Of a stretch of 64,000 nucleotides of DNA, positions 15,020 through 26,335 are shown piece by piece. The stretch is from Aradus depressus (Eukaryota > Arthropoda > Insecta > Hemiptera > Aradidae). Below the pieces are notes generated by a model. The model searched no databases. It was given only the letters and a program-made list of their open reading frames with translations, and had not been told where the DNA came from. The stretch covers positions 992,001 through 1,056,000 of the forward strand of contig OY759218.1 in the NCBI GenBank assembly GCA_963662175.1, in the 5' to 3' direction. Made by a program: the position numbers and the translations under genes. Numbering within the stretch: the first letter of the stretch is position 1; each line of letters opens with the position of its first letter.

Positions 15020-15350
15020 GCTCAAGGCTTTCAACCTAAGTAGAAATTGACCTACCCAGGTTTATTTACATAACATACGTCTCATTATCGAGTACCTCAC
15101 ATTCGAAAAAGCCCTGGATCATCGCTTAAAGTCCCATCCGAAGGACGACGTGCTCAAAGTGTTTTTTAACTTCCCGATTGAAACATCTGACCTAAGTGCC
15201 TCAGCTAGATTTCTAAGTGGCGATCCTGAGCTCGGTAGACTCCATTCTTCAAATTTCTTGGTTTTTAACGGTTTATAGATTTAATATTTGTTAAAACTGA
15301 TACGAGAGATTCAGATTTATCCGGAAAGTCCCATCCGAAGGACGACGTGC
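15020..15350 (+). repeat. Short (about 330-bp) satellite monomer, representative
   Basis: The distance to the next monomer is about 330 bp instead of 441. The missing 109 bp lies between the two AT-rich boxes: sequence passes from the first TTAAAACTGATA directly to CGAGAGATTCAG, which normally follows the second box. The same form occurs at 17107-17438 (332 bp), about 18730-19051, and in composite-flanking arrays near 46030-46359, 48124-48452 and 51670-51997. Several early copies carry the linked change CTTGGTTTTTAACGG, so at least some descend from one deletion event that was later copied. Confidence 0.88.
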
Positions 15351-17879
15351 TCAAGGCTATTTTCAACCTAAGTGATATTTCACCTACCCAGGTTTATTTA
15401 CATAACATACGTCTCATTATCGAGTACCTCACATTCGAAAAAGCCCTGGATCATCGCTTAAAGTCCCATCCGAAGGACGACGTGCTCAAAGTGTTTTTTA
15501 ACTTCCCGTTTGAAACACCTGACCTAAGTGCCTCAGCTAGATTTCTAAGTGGCGATCCTCAGCTCGGTAGACTCCATTCTTGAAATTTCTCGCTTTTTAA
15601 CGGTTTATAGATTTAATATTTGTTAAAACTGATAGAGAACGACCGGATTATCTGAATCCTACACAAAAATCAAAATAAAAATGTTTTTCAAAAAATTTGC
15701 GCTATTTAACGGTTTATAGGCTTAATAATTGTTAAAACTGATACGACAGATTCAGATTTATCCGGAAAGTCCCATCCGATGGACGACGTGCTCAAGGCTA
15801 TTTTCAACCTAAGTGAAATTTCACCTACCCAGGTTTATTTACATAACATACGTCTCATTATCGAGTACCTCACATTCGAAAAAGTCCTGGAACATCGCTT
15901 AAAGTCCCATCCGAAGGACGACGTGCTCATAGTTATTTTTCACTTCCCGATTAAAACATCTGATCTAAGTGCCTCAGCTAGATTTGTAAGTGGCGATCCT
16001 GAGCTCGGTAGACTCCATTCTTCAAATTTCTCGCTTTTTAACGGTTTATAGATTAAATATTTGTTAAAAATGATAGAGAACGACCGGATTATCTGAATCC
16101 TACACAAAAATCAAAATAAAAATGTTTTTCAAAAAATTTGCGCTATTTAACGGTTTATAGGCTTAATAATTGTTAAAACTGATACGACAGAATCAGATAT
16201 ATCCGAAAAGTCCCATCCGACGGACGACGTGCTCAAGGCTATTTTCAACCTAAGTAGAAATTGACCTACCCAGGTTTATTTACATAACATACGTCTCATT
16301 ATCGAGTACCTCACATTTGAAAAAGTCCTGGAACATCGCTTAAAGTCCCATCCGCAGGACGACGTGCTCATAGTTATTTTTCACTTCCCGATTAAAACAT
16401 CTGATCTAAGTGCCTCAGCTAGATTTGTAAGTGGCGATCCTGAGCTCGGTAGACTCCATTCTTCAAATTTCTCGCTTTTTAACGGTTTATAGATTAAATA
16501 TTTGTTAAAACTGATAGAGAACGACCGGATTATCTGAATCCTACACAAAAATCAAAATAAAAATGTTTTTCAAAAAATTTGCGCTATTTAACGGTTTATA
16601 GGCTTAATAATTGTTAAAACTGATACGACAGATTCAGATTTATCCAGAAAGTCCCATCCGAAGGACGACGTGCTCAAGGCTTTCAACCTAAGTAGAAATT
16701 GACCTACCCAGGTTTATTTACATAACATACGTCTCATTATCGAGTACCTCACATTCGAAAAAGCCCTGGATCATAGCTTAAAGTCCCATCCGAAGGACGA
16801 CGTGCTCAAAGTGTTTTTTAACTTCCCGATTGAAACATCTGACCTAAGTGCCTCAACTAGATTTCTAAGTGGCGATCCTGAGCTCGGTAGACTCCATTCT
16901 TGAAATTTCTCGTTTTTAACGGTTTATAGATTTAATATTTGTTAAAACTGATAGAGAACGACCGGATTATCTGAATCCTACACAAAAATCAAAATAAAAA
17001 TGTTTTTCAAAAAATTTGCGCTATTTAACGGTTTATAGGCTTAATAATTGTTAAAACTGATACGACAGATTCAGATTTATCCGGAAAGTCCCATCCGAAG
17101 GACGACGTGCTCAAGGCTATGTTCAACCTAAGTGATATTTCACCTACCCAGGTTTATTTACATAACATACGTCTCATTATCGAGTACCTCACATTCGAAA
17201 AAGCCCTGGATCATCGCTTAAAGTCCCATCCGAAGGACGACGTGCTCAAAGTGTTTTTTAACTTCCCGATTGAAACATCTGACCTAAGTGCCTCAGCTAG
17301 ATTTCTAAGTGGCGATCCTGAGCTCGGTAGACTCCATTCTTCAAATTTCTTGGTTTTTAACGGTTTATAGATTTAATATTTGTTAAAACTGATACGAGAG
17401 ATTCAGATTTATCCGGAAAGTCCCATCCGAAGGACGACGTGCTCAAGGCTATTTTCAACCTAAGTGATATTTCACCTACCCAGGTTTATTTACATAACAT
17501 ACGTCTCACTATCGAGTACCTCACATTCGAAAAAGCCCTGGATCATCGCTTAAAGTCCCATCCGAAGGACGACGTGCTCAAAGTGTTTTTTAACTTCCCG
17601 TTTGAAACACCTGACCTAAGTGCCTCAGCTAGATTTCTAAGTGGCGATCCTCAGCTCGGTAGACTCCATTCTTCAAATTTCTCGCTTTTTAACGGTTTAT
17701 AGATTAAATATTTGTTAAAAATGATAGAGAACGACCGGATTATCTGAATCCTACACAAAAATCAAAATAAAAATGTTTTTCAAAAAATTTGCGCTATTTA
17801 ACGGTTTATAGGCTTAATAATTGTTAAAACTGATACGACAGATTCAGATTTATCCGGAAAGTCCCATCCGAAGGACGAC

Positions 17880-18080
17880 GTGCTCAAGGCTAACCAGCAT
17901 AACATTCGTCTCATTATCGAGTACCTCACATTCGAAAAAGCCCTGGATCATTGCTTAAGGTCCCATCCGAAGGACGACGTGCTCAAAGTGTTTTTTAACT
18001 TCCCGATTGAAACATCTGACCTAAGTGCCTCAACTAGATTTCTAAGTGGCGATCCTGAGCTCGGTACACTCCATTCTTGA
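17880..18080 (+). repeat. Internally deleted satellite monomer
   Basis: This monomer reads GTGCTCAAGGCTAACCAGCA followed by TAACATTCG. About 36 bp are missing between GGCTA and CATAAC relative to neighbours, so the segment carrying GTGAAATTTCAC and part of the CCAGGTTTATTTACATAAC stretch is lost. I see no second copy of this deletion in the window, so it looks like a recent private change. Confidence 0.8.
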
Positions 18081-19433
18081 AATTTCTCGCTTTTTAACGG
18101 TTTATAGATTTAATATTTGTTAAAACTGATAGAGAACGACCGGATTATCTGAATCCTACACAAAAATCAAAATAAAAATGTTTTTCAAAAAATTTGTGCT
18201 ATTTAACGGTTTATAGGCTTAATAATTGTTAAAACTGATACGACAGATTCAGATTTATCCGGAAAGTCCCATCCGAAGGACGACGTGCTCAAGGCTTTCA
18301 ACCTAAGTAGAAATTGACCTTCCCAGGTTTATTTACATAACATACGTCTCATTATCGAGTACCTCACATTCGAAAAAGCCCTGGATCATTGCTTAATGTC
18401 CCATCCGAAGGACGACGTGCTCAAAGTTATTTTGAGCTTCCCGATTAAAACATCTGACCTAAGTGCCTCAACTAGATTTCTAAGTGGCGATCCTGAGCTC
18501 GGTAGACTCCATTCTTGAAATTTCTCGCTTTTTAACGGTTTATAGATTTAATATTTGTTAAAACTGATAGAGAACGACCGGATTATCTGAATCCTACACA
18601 AAAATCAAAATAAAAATGTTTTTCAAAAAATTTGCGCTATTTAACGGTTTATAGGCTTAATAATTGTTAAAACTGATACGACAGATTCAGATTTATCCGG
18701 AAAGTCCCATCCGAAGGACGACGTGCTCAAGGCTTTCAACCTAAGTAGAAATTGACCTACCCAGGTTTATTTACATAACATACGTCTCATTATCGAGTAC
18801 CTCACATTCGAAAAAGCCCTGGATCATCGCTTAAAGTCCCATCCGAAGGACGACGTGCTCAAAGTGTTTTTTAACTTCCCGATTGAAACATCTGACCTAA
18901 GTGCCTCAGCTAGATTTCTAAGTGGCGATCCTGAGCTCGGTAGACTCCATTCTTCAAATTTCTTGGTTTTTAACGGTTTATAGATTTAATATTTGTTAAA
19001 ACTGATACGAGAGATTCAGATTTATCCGGAAAGTCCCATCCGAAGGACGACGTGCTCAAGGCTATTTTCAACCTAAGTGATATTTCACCTACCCAGGTTT
19101 ATTTACATAACATACGTCTCATTATCGAGTACCTCACATTCGAAAAAGCCCTGGATCATCGCTTAAAGTCCCATCCGAAGGACGACGTGCTCAAAGTGTT
19201 TTTTAACTTCCCGTTTGAAACATCTGACCTAAGTGCCTCAGCTAGATTTCTAAGTGGCGATCCTCAGCTCGGTAGACTCCATTCTTGAAATTTCTCGCTT
19301 TTTAACGGTTTATAGATTTAATATTTGTTAAAACTGATAGAGAACGACCGGATTATCTGAATCCTACACAAAAATCAAAATAAAAATGTTTTTCAAAAAA
19401 TTTGCGCTATTTAACGGTTTATAGGCTTAATAA

Positions 19434-19464
19434 GTTCCCCGGGCAACGCCGGGTATAACTGCTA
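19434..19464 (+). other. Solo 31-bp hairpin end of the composite element inside satellite
   Basis: The satellite sequence GGCTTAATAA is followed by GTTCCCCGGGCAACGCCGGG then TATAACTGCTA, after which the satellite resumes at TAGATTTAATATTTG. This is exactly the 3' end found at the right edge of every composite interrupter (25684, 44803, 56967, 62021), but nothing else of the composite is present. The stem is CCCGG/CCGGG around a 6-nt loop. Confidence 0.93.
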
Positions 19465-20909
19465 TAGATTTAATATTTGTTAAAACTGATAGAGAACGAC
19501 CGGATTATCTGAATCCTACACAAAAATCAAAATAAAAATGTTTTTCAAAAAATTCACGCTATTTAACGGTTTATAGGCTAATTTAATTTTTAAAACTGAT
19601 ACGACAGAATCAGATATATCCGAAAAGTCCCATCCGACGGACGACGTGCTCAAGGCTATTTTCAACCTAAGTGAAATTTCACCTAACCAGGTTTATTTAC
19701 ATAACATACGTCTCATTATCGAGTACCTCACATTCGAAAAAGCCCTGGATCATCGCTTAAAGTCCCATCCGAAGGACGACGTGCTCAAAGTGTTTTTTAA
19801 CTTCCCGATTGAAACATCTGACCTAAGTGCCTCAGCTAGATTTCTAAGTGGCGATCCTGAGCTCGGTAGACTCCATTCTTGAAATTTCTCGCTTTTTAAC
19901 GGTTTATAGATTTAATATTTGTTAAAACTGATAGAGAACGACCGGATTATCTGAATCCTACACAAAAATCAAAATAAAAATGTTTTTCAAAAAATTTGCG
20001 CTATTTAACGGTTTATAGGCTTAATAATTGTTAAAACTGATACGAGAGATTCAGATTTATCCGGAAAGTCCCATCCGAAGGACGACGTGCTCAAGGCTAT
20101 TTTCAACCTAAGTGATATTTCACCTACCCAGGTTTATTTACATAACATACGTCTCATTATCGAGTACCTCACATTCGAAAAAGCCCTGGATCCTCGCTTA
20201 AAGTCCCATCCGAAGGACGACGTGCTCAAAGTGTTTTTTAACTTCCCGATTGAAACATCTGACCTAAGTGTCTCAACTAGATTTCTAAGTGGCGATCCTG
20301 AGCTCGGTAGACTCCATTCTTGAAATTTCTCGCTTTTTAACGGTTTATAGATTTAATATTTGTTAAAACTGATAGAGAACGACCGGATTATCTGAATCCT
20401 ACACAAAAATCAAAATAAAAATGTTTTTCAAAAAATTTGCGCTATTTAACGGTTTATAGGCTTAATAATTGTTAAAACTGATACGACAGATTCAGATTTA
20501 TCCGGAAAGTCCCATCCGAAGGACGACGTGCTCAAGGCTATTTTCAACCTAAGTGAAATTTCACCTACCCAGGTTTATTTACATAACATACGTCTCATTA
20601 TCGAGTACCTCACATTCGAAAAGGTCCTGGAACATCGCTTAAAGTCCCATCCGAAGGACGACGTGCTCATAGTTATTTTTCACTTCCCGATTAAAACATC
20701 TGACCTAAGTGCCTCAGCTAGATTTGTAAGTGGCGATCCTGAGCTCGGTAGACTCCATTCTTGAAATTTCTCGCTTTTTAACGGTTTATAGATTTAATAT
20801 TTGTTAAAACTGATAGAGAACGACCGGATTATCTGAATCCTACACAAAAATCAAAATAAAAATGTTTTTCAAAAAATTTGCGCTATTTAACGGTTTATAG
20901 GCTTAATAA

Positions 20910-20940
20910 GTTCCCCGGGCAACGCCGGGTATAACTGCTA
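20910..20940 (+). other. Second solo 31-bp hairpin end
   Basis: The sequence and both flanks are the same as at 19434-19464. It lies 1476 bp away and arose with the 1476-bp duplication rather than by a second insertion, because the satellite monomers on both sides are duplicated with it. Confidence 0.93.
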
Positions 20941-21121
20941 TAGATTTAATATTTGTTAAAACTGATAGAGAACGACCGGATTATCTGAATCCTACACAAA
21001 AATCAAAATAAAAATGTTTTTCAAAAAATTCACGCTATTTAACGGTTTATAGGCTAATTTAATTTTTAAAACTGATACGACAGAATCAGATATATCCGAA
21101 AAGTCCCATCCGACGGACGAC

Positions 21122-22267
21122 GTGCTCAAGGCTATTTTCAACCTAAGTGAAATTTCACCTAACCAGGTTTATTTACATAACATACGTCTCATTATCGAGT
21201 ACCTCACATTCGAAAAAGCCCTGGATCATCGCTTAAAGTCCCATCCGAAGGACGACGTGCTCAAAGTGTTTTTTAACTTCCCGATTGAAACATCTGACCT
21301 AAGTGCCTCAGCTAGATTTCTAAGTGGCGATCCTGAGCTCGGTAGACTCCATTCTTGAAATTTCTCGCTTTTTAACGGTTTATAGATTTAATATTTGTTA
21401 AAACTGATAGAGAACGACCGGATTATCTGAATCCTACACAAAAATCAAAATAAAAATGTTTTTCAAAAAATTTGCGCTATTTAACGGTTTATAGGCTTAA
21501 TAATTGTTAAAACTGATACGAGAGATTCAGATTTATCCGGAAAGTCCCATCCGAAGGACGACGTGCTCAAGGCTATTTTCAACCTAAGTGATATTTCACC
21601 TACCCAGGTTTATTTACATAACATACGTCTCATTATCGAGTACCTCACATTCGAAAAAGCCCTGGATCCTCGCTTAAAGTCCCATCCGAAGGACGACGTG
21701 CTCAAAGTGTTTTTTAACTTCCCGATTGAAACATCTGACCTAAGTGTCTCAACTAGATTTCTAAGTGGCGATCCTGAGCTCGGTAGACTCCATTCTTGAA
21801 ATTTCTCGCTTTTTAACGGTTTATAGATTTAATATTTGTTAAAACTGATAGAGAACGACCGGATTATCTGAATCCTACACAAAAATCAAAATAAAAATGT
21901 TTTTCAAAAAATTTGCGCTATTTAACGGTTTATAGGCTTAATAATTGTTAAAACTGATACGACAGATTCAGATTTATCCGGAAAGTCCCATCCGAAGGAC
22001 GACGTGCTCAAGGCTATTTTCAACCTAAGTGAAATTTCACCTACCCAGGTTTATTTACATAACATACGTCTCATTATCGAGTACCTCACATTCGAAAAGG
22101 TCCTGGAACATCGCTTAAAGTCCCATCCGAAGGACGACGTGCTCATAGTTATTTTTCACTTCCCGATTAAAACATCTGACCTAAGTGCCTCAGCTAGATT
22201 TGTAAGTGGCGATCCTGAGCTCGGTAGACTCCATTCTTCAAATTTCTCGCTTTTTAACGGTTTATAG
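21122..22267 (+). repeat. 1476-bp tandem duplication, part 2
   Basis: This is the downstream copy of the block beginning near 19646, offset by 1476 bp and essentially identical. The first visible difference is at the end of the third monomer: CATTCTTGAAATTT at 20755 against CATTCTTCAAATTT at 22231. That point marks the end of the duplicated tract. Confidence 0.85.
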
Positions 22268-23539
22268 ATTAAATATTTGTTAAAACTGATAGAGAACGAC
22301 CGGATTATCTGAATCCTACACAAAAATCAAAATAAAATAGTTTTTCAAAAAATTTGCGCTATTTAACGGTTTATAGGCTTAATAATTGTTAAAACTGATA
22401 CGACAGATTCAGATTTATCCGGAAAGTCCCATCCGAAGGACGACGTGCTCAAGGCTTTCAACCTAAGTAGAAATTGACCTACCCAGGTTTATTTACATAA
22501 CATACGTCTTATTATCGAGTACCTCACATTCGAAAAAGCCCTGGATCATTGCTTAATGTCCCATCCGAAGGACGACGTGCTCAAAGTTGTTTTTAGCTTC
22601 CCGAATAAAACATCTGACCTAAGTGCCTCAACTAGATTTCTAAGTGGCGATCCTGAGCTCGGTAGACTCCATTCTTGAAATTTCTCGCTTTTTAACGGTT
22701 TATAGATTTAATATTTGTTAAAACTGATAGAGAACGACCGGATTATCTGAATCCTACACAAAAATCAAAATAAAAATGTTTTTCAAAAAATTCACGCTAT
22801 TTAACGGTTTATAGGCTTAAAAACTGTTAAAACTGATACGACAGAATCAGATATATCCGAAAAGTCCCATCCGACGGACGACGTGCTCAAGGCTATTTTC
22901 AACCTAAGTGAAATTTCACCTACCCAGGTTTATTTACATAACATACGTCTCATTATCGAGTACCTCACATTCGAAAAAGTCCTGGAACATCGCCTAAAGT
23001 CCCATCCGAAGGACGACGTGCTCATAGTTATTTTTCACTTCCCGATTAAAACATCAGACCTAAGTGCCTCAGCTAGATTTGTAAGTGGAGATCCTGAGCT
23101 CGGTAGACTCCATTCTTCAAATTTCTCGCTTTTTAACGGTTTATAGATTAAATATTTGTTAAAACTGATAGAGAACGACCGGATTATCTGAACCCCACAC
23201 TAAAATCAAAATGAAAACGTTTTTCAAAAAATTCGCGCTATTTAACGGTTTATAGGCTTAATAATTGTTAAAACTGATACTACAGATTCAGATATATCCG
23301 GAAAGTCCCATCCGAAGGACGACGTGCTCAAGGCTTTCAACCTAAGTGGAAATTGACCTACCCAGGTTTATTTACATAATATACGTCTCATTATCGAGTA
23401 CCTCACATTCGAAAAAGCCCTGGATCATCGCTTAATGTCCCATCCGAAGGACGAAGTGCTCAAAGTTATTTTTAACTTCCCGATTAAAACATCTGACCTA
23501 AGTGCCTCAGCTAGATTTCTAAGTGGCGATCCTGAGCTC

Positions 23540-23609
23540 GGTAGACTCCATTCTTCAAATTTCTTGCTTTTCAACGGTTTATAGATTTAATATTTGTTAA
23601 CTGACAGAG
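23540..23609 (+). repeat. Junction-specific satellite variant (left border of composite 1)
   Basis: The last satellite monomer before the composite carries TTCTTGCTTTTCAACGG in place of TTCTCGCTTTTTAACGG, and TTGTTAACTGA in place of TTGTTAAAACTGA. The same diagnostic differences occur at the left border of the other composites (near 53110, 58285 and 63350, and in shortened form near 36265). Inside the arrays away from composites I do not see this combination. Satellite similarity stops after CTGACAGAG or CTGATAGAG. Confidence 0.88.
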
Positions 23610-23771
23610 CCATAGAGTGTGCTGGTTTCGGATTATGCCAACGTCAGCACAACGTTCAGACTGACTTTAAATATGGTGACACCGATCCACTATGGAAGAA
23701 AAATGCCAAAAAAAAAAAGATGTATGTATAGATATGAACACAAATTAAAACTAGTGTACATTGTGATATAA

Positions 23772-23845
23772 TCTATATTAATAAAGCTGAAACGGGGTTT
23801 GTTTGTTTGTATGTTTGTTTGTATGTATGTATGTATGTTTGTTCC
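23772..23845 (+). repeat. 5' module and TTTG/TATG microsatellite of composite 1
   Basis: TCTATATTAATAAAGCTGAA is followed by ACGGGG and then TTTG and TATG tetranucleotides, ending at TTTGTTCCAGCATCACGCCC. Repeat number differs in every copy of this module in the window (24271, 36476, 37566, 39742, 41209, 42531, 53328, 54519, 58494, 63565), as expected of a slippage-prone microsatellite carried by an element. Inner copies begin TTTATATT rather than TCTATATT. Confidence 0.9.
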
Positions 23846-23929
23846 AGCATCACGCCCAAACCGCTGGACGGATTTTTATGAAACTTCCCATGTAGCATTC
23901 TTTTGAGCCCGATTGAATAATAGGCTATG

Positions 23930-24960
23930 TGGCGTCCCAAAATTTTGATCGGGAGGGGGGGTTGTAAGGGGGGCCTAAGTATATAAATAGTGCTAACACA
24001 TTAACTAATGGTCAAATTGTCATGAAATTTCACACGTAGTCTTTTTAAAAGCCAAACAGGAAAAAAAAGTGTGTGGCGTCCCAAAGTTTTGAACGGGAGG
24101 GGGGGTTGTGGGGGGGCCTAAGTATAAATATAGAGCTAACTCATGAACTAATGGGCGAATCGTCATGAAATTTCACATGTAGTATTTTTAAAAGCCAAAT
24201 AGGAAAAAAAGGTGTGTGGCGTCCCAAAGTTTTGAACGGGAGGGGGGGTTGTGGGGGGGTGTACTAACTATTTATATTAATAAAGCTGAAACGGGGTTTG
24301 TTTGTTTGTTTGTATGTGTGTTTGTTCCAGCATCACGCCCAAACCGCTGGACGGATTTTTATGAAACTGCCCATGTAGCATTCTTTTGAGCCCGATTGAA
24401 TAATAGGCTATGTGGCGTCCCAAAATTTTGATCTGGAGGGGGGGTTGTGGGGGGCCTAAGTATAAATATAGAGCTAACTCTTTAACGGTTGGTCGGATTG
24501 TCGCGAAATTTTACATGGAGTATTCCTGAAGGCCAAAAAGAAAAATAAGGTGTGTGGCGTTCAAAAGTTTTGATCGGGAGGGGGGGTTGTAAGGGGGGCC
24601 TACGTATATAAATAGTGCTAACTCATTAACTAATGGTCGAATTGTCATGAAATTTCACATGTAGTATTTTTAAAAGCCAAATAGGAAAATAAGGTGTGTG
24701 GCGTTCCAAGGTTTTGATCGGGAGGGGGGGTTGTAAGGGGGGCCTACGTATATAAATAGTGCTAACTCATTAACTAATGGTCGAATTGTCATGAAATTTC
24801 ACATGTAGTATTCCTAAAGGTCAAATAGAAATATTAGGTGTGTGACGGCCCAAAATTTTGAACAGGAAGGAGGGTTGTGGGGGGGCTAAATATACATATA
24901 GAGTTAGCTCATTAACGGTTGGTCGTATTGTCATGAATTGGATTGTCATGAATTTCACAT
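23930..24960 (+). repeat. G-rich minisatellite (about 142-bp unit) in composite 1
   Basis: Units begin near GTGTGTGGCGTCCCAAAGTT and contain GGGA, G7, TTGT and G6-7, then CCTAAGTATAAATATAGAGC, CTAACTCATTAACTAATGG, GTCATGAAATTTCACATG and an A-rich end (AGCCAAATAGGAAAAAAAGG). About seven units are present, interrupted at 24271 by a restart of the 5' module. No gene is present. A distinct sub-variant, GTATATAAATAGTGC with GGTTGTAAGGGGGGCC, alternates with the main form. Confidence 0.92.
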
Positions 24961-24965
24961 GTAGT

Positions 24966-25605
24966 AGTAGTAACTATGTATTCGCTGTGGGGTTCACTGT
25001 TGCAAGACATTTACTAGCTGTGATGTCCAGCGTTCCTAATATCGTACTAGCTGTGGGGTCCGCTGTTGCAAGGTACTTACTAGCTGTAGTGCTCAGCCCC
25101 AGCGTTCCTAACTATGTACTGGCTGTGGGGTTCGCTGTTGCAAGGCACCTATAAGACATTTACTAACTGTAATTCCCAGCGTATGTAACTACATACTAGC
25201 TGTGGGGTCCGCTGTTGCAAGGCACTTAATAGCTGTGATGCCCAGCGTTCCTAACTTCGTACTAGCTGTGGGGTCCGCTGTTGCGAGGCACATACTAGCT
25301 GTGGTGACCAGCGTTCCTAACTACGTACTAGCTGTTGGGTCCGCCGTCGCAAGGCACATACTAGCTATGATGCCCAGCATTCCCTACTACGTACTAGCTG
25401 TGGTGCTCAGCGTTGCAAGCCACATACTAGCTGTGGTCACAAACGTTCTTAAGTACGCACTGACTAGGACGTCCAGCGATGCTAAGTATTCACTAGGTGT
25501 GGCTTCCGCCGTTGAAAGGCGCATACTAGCTGTGGTGCCCAGGGGTCCTAAAAACTTACTAGCGTTACAACAGCTGAAGGACTATAAGCCTTATTCCGTA
25601 TGAAT
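24966..25605 (+). repeat. 66-bp minisatellite (dimer of 33-bp units) in composite 1
   Basis: The motif TACTAGCTGTGG recurs every 33 bp with two alternating flavours: GGTCCGCTGTTGCAAGGCAC and TGCCCAGCGTTCCTAACTAC. The 66-bp period equals 22 codons, so the frame stays open and translates to repeated 'VLAVGSAVARH' blocks (GTG-started frames at 24858-25154 and 25202-25603). Stops separate the two stretches and the other copies are broken differently. I see no promoter, ATG context or domain, so I annotate repeat, not gene. Confidence 0.9.
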
Positions 25606-25714
25606 AATTGAAAATTATAACATCATGAATGTACTGTCGAGGAACTGAATAGCGTTATAGAATATATTGGGAGAAAAATCAAAGTTCCCCGGGCAACGCC
25701 GGGTATAACTGCTA
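25606..25714 (+). other. Composite 1 tail and 3' hairpin
   Basis: A non-repeated tail (ATAATTGAAAATTATAACATC to TTGGGAGAAAAATCAAA) precedes GTTCCCCGGGCAACGCCGGG TATAACTGCTA. The hairpin stem is CCCGG/CCGGG. Satellite resumes directly as TAGATTTAATATTTG. The same tail and junction occur in composites 2, 3 and 4. Confidence 0.85.
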
Positions 25715-26335
25715 TAGATTTAATATTTGTTAAAAATGATAGAGAACGACCGGATTATCTGAATCCTACACAAAAATCAAAATAAAAAGGTTTTTCAAAA
25801 AATTCACGCTATTTAACGGTTTATAGGCTTAATAATTGTTAAAACTGATACGACAGAATCAGATATATCCGAAAAGTCCCATCCGACGGACGACGTGTTC
25901 AAGGCTATTTTCAACCTAAGTGAAATTTCACCTAACCAGGTTTATTTACATAACATACGTCTCATTATCGAGTACCTCACATTCGAAAAAGCCCCGGATC
26001 ATCGCTTAAAGTCCCATCCGAAGGACGACGTGCTCAAAGTGTTTTTTAACTTCCCGATTGAAACATCTGACCTAAGTGCCTCAGCTAGATTTCTAAGTGG
26101 CGATCCTCAGCTCGGTAGACTCCATTCTTGAAATTTCTCGCTTTTTAACGGTTTATAGATTTAATATTTGTTAAAACTGATAGAGAACGACCGGATTATC
26201 TGAATCCTACACAAAAATCAAAATAAAAATGTTTTTCTAAAAATTTGAGCTATTTAACGGTTTATAGGCTTAATAATTGTTAAAACTGATACGAGAGATT
26301 CAGATTTATCCGGAAAGTCCCATCCGAAGGACGAC

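Larger units (their letters stand above)
18680..20940 (+). repeat. 1476-bp tandem duplication, part 1, with a solo hairpin remnant
   Basis: Monomers at 19646, 20087 and 20528 reappear at 21122, 21563 and 22004, each shifted by exactly 1476 bp. The shared private changes include GATCCTCGCTTAAAG, AGTGTCTCAACTAG and GAAAAGGTCCTGG. The unit is three monomers plus 153 bp. The extra 153 bp is a partial monomer joined to the 31-bp hairpin end described in a separate entry. The duplication therefore amplified a satellite block that already contained this foreign remnant. Confidence 0.9.
1..23609 (+). repeat. 441-bp satellite array, block 1 (about 53 monomers)
   Basis: Head-to-tail monomers repeat every 441 bp, seen from the recurrence of GTGCTCAAGGCTATTTTCAA at 35, 476, 917, 1358 and 1799. 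Each monomer holds two copies of a 28-bp box (AGTCCCATCCGAAGGACGAC plus TGCTCAA) 135 bp apart, and two copies of a roughly 45-bp AT-rich box (TTAACGGTTTATAG to TTAAAACTGATA) 109 bp apart. Most monomers carry a SacI site (GAGCTC); some read CAGCTC. Sequence variants A, B, C and D (defined in separate entries) are interspersed. All monomers share one orientation. Open frames of 66-90 codons recur, but they begin at GTG and are broken in many copies by TGA or by a 3-bp deletion plus stop, so I treat the array as non-coding. No gene is visible anywhere in the block. Confidence 0.97.
23610..25714 (+). mobile_element. Composite interrupter 1 (Helitron-like, non-autonomous, with internal minisatellites)
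   Basis: Modules in order: a 160-bp left arm (CCATAGAGTGTGCTGG to TTGTGATATAA), then TCTATATTAATAAAGCTGAA starting at 23772, a TTTG/TATG microsatellite, the conserved block CCGCTGGACGGATTTTTATG, G-rich units of about 142 bp, a second 5' module at 24271, more G-rich units, the 66-bp minisatellite, a 120-bp tail, and the terminal hairpin at 25684-25714. A TC 5' start and a 3' subterminal GC hairpin about 10 nt before the end resemble Helitrons, but the 3' end reads CTGCTAT rather than a clean CTRR. There is no Rep/helicase coding sequence. The Helitron assignment is inference; a generic insect interspersed repeat is the alternative. Confidence 0.7.

Noticed and set aside
35..23146. Dozens of 66-90-codon open frames, one per satellite monomer, as a multigene family
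   Set aside because: They start at GTG, not ATG, have no separate promoter or intron signals, and are broken by TGA or indels in all D-type monomers. Repetition of the frame follows from 441 being divisible by three.
1..23609. 441 bp = 3 x 147 bp as evidence of nucleosome phasing
   Set aside because: The number fits, but linker DNA makes the real repeat longer, and 332- and 576-bp monomers coexist in the array. It needs MNase data.
24858..25603. Repeated Val/Ala-rich proteins encoded by the 66-bp minisatellite
   Set aside because: The frame is open only because 66 is a multiple of three. The start is GTG, stretches are interrupted by stops, and the copy at 61306 is frameshifted.
23610..25714. 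Autonomous Helitron with Rep/helicase
   Set aside because: None of the composites contains a reading frame with Rep or helicase motifs, and the 3' end is not a clean CTRR. Only non-autonomous, Helitron-like status is supportable.
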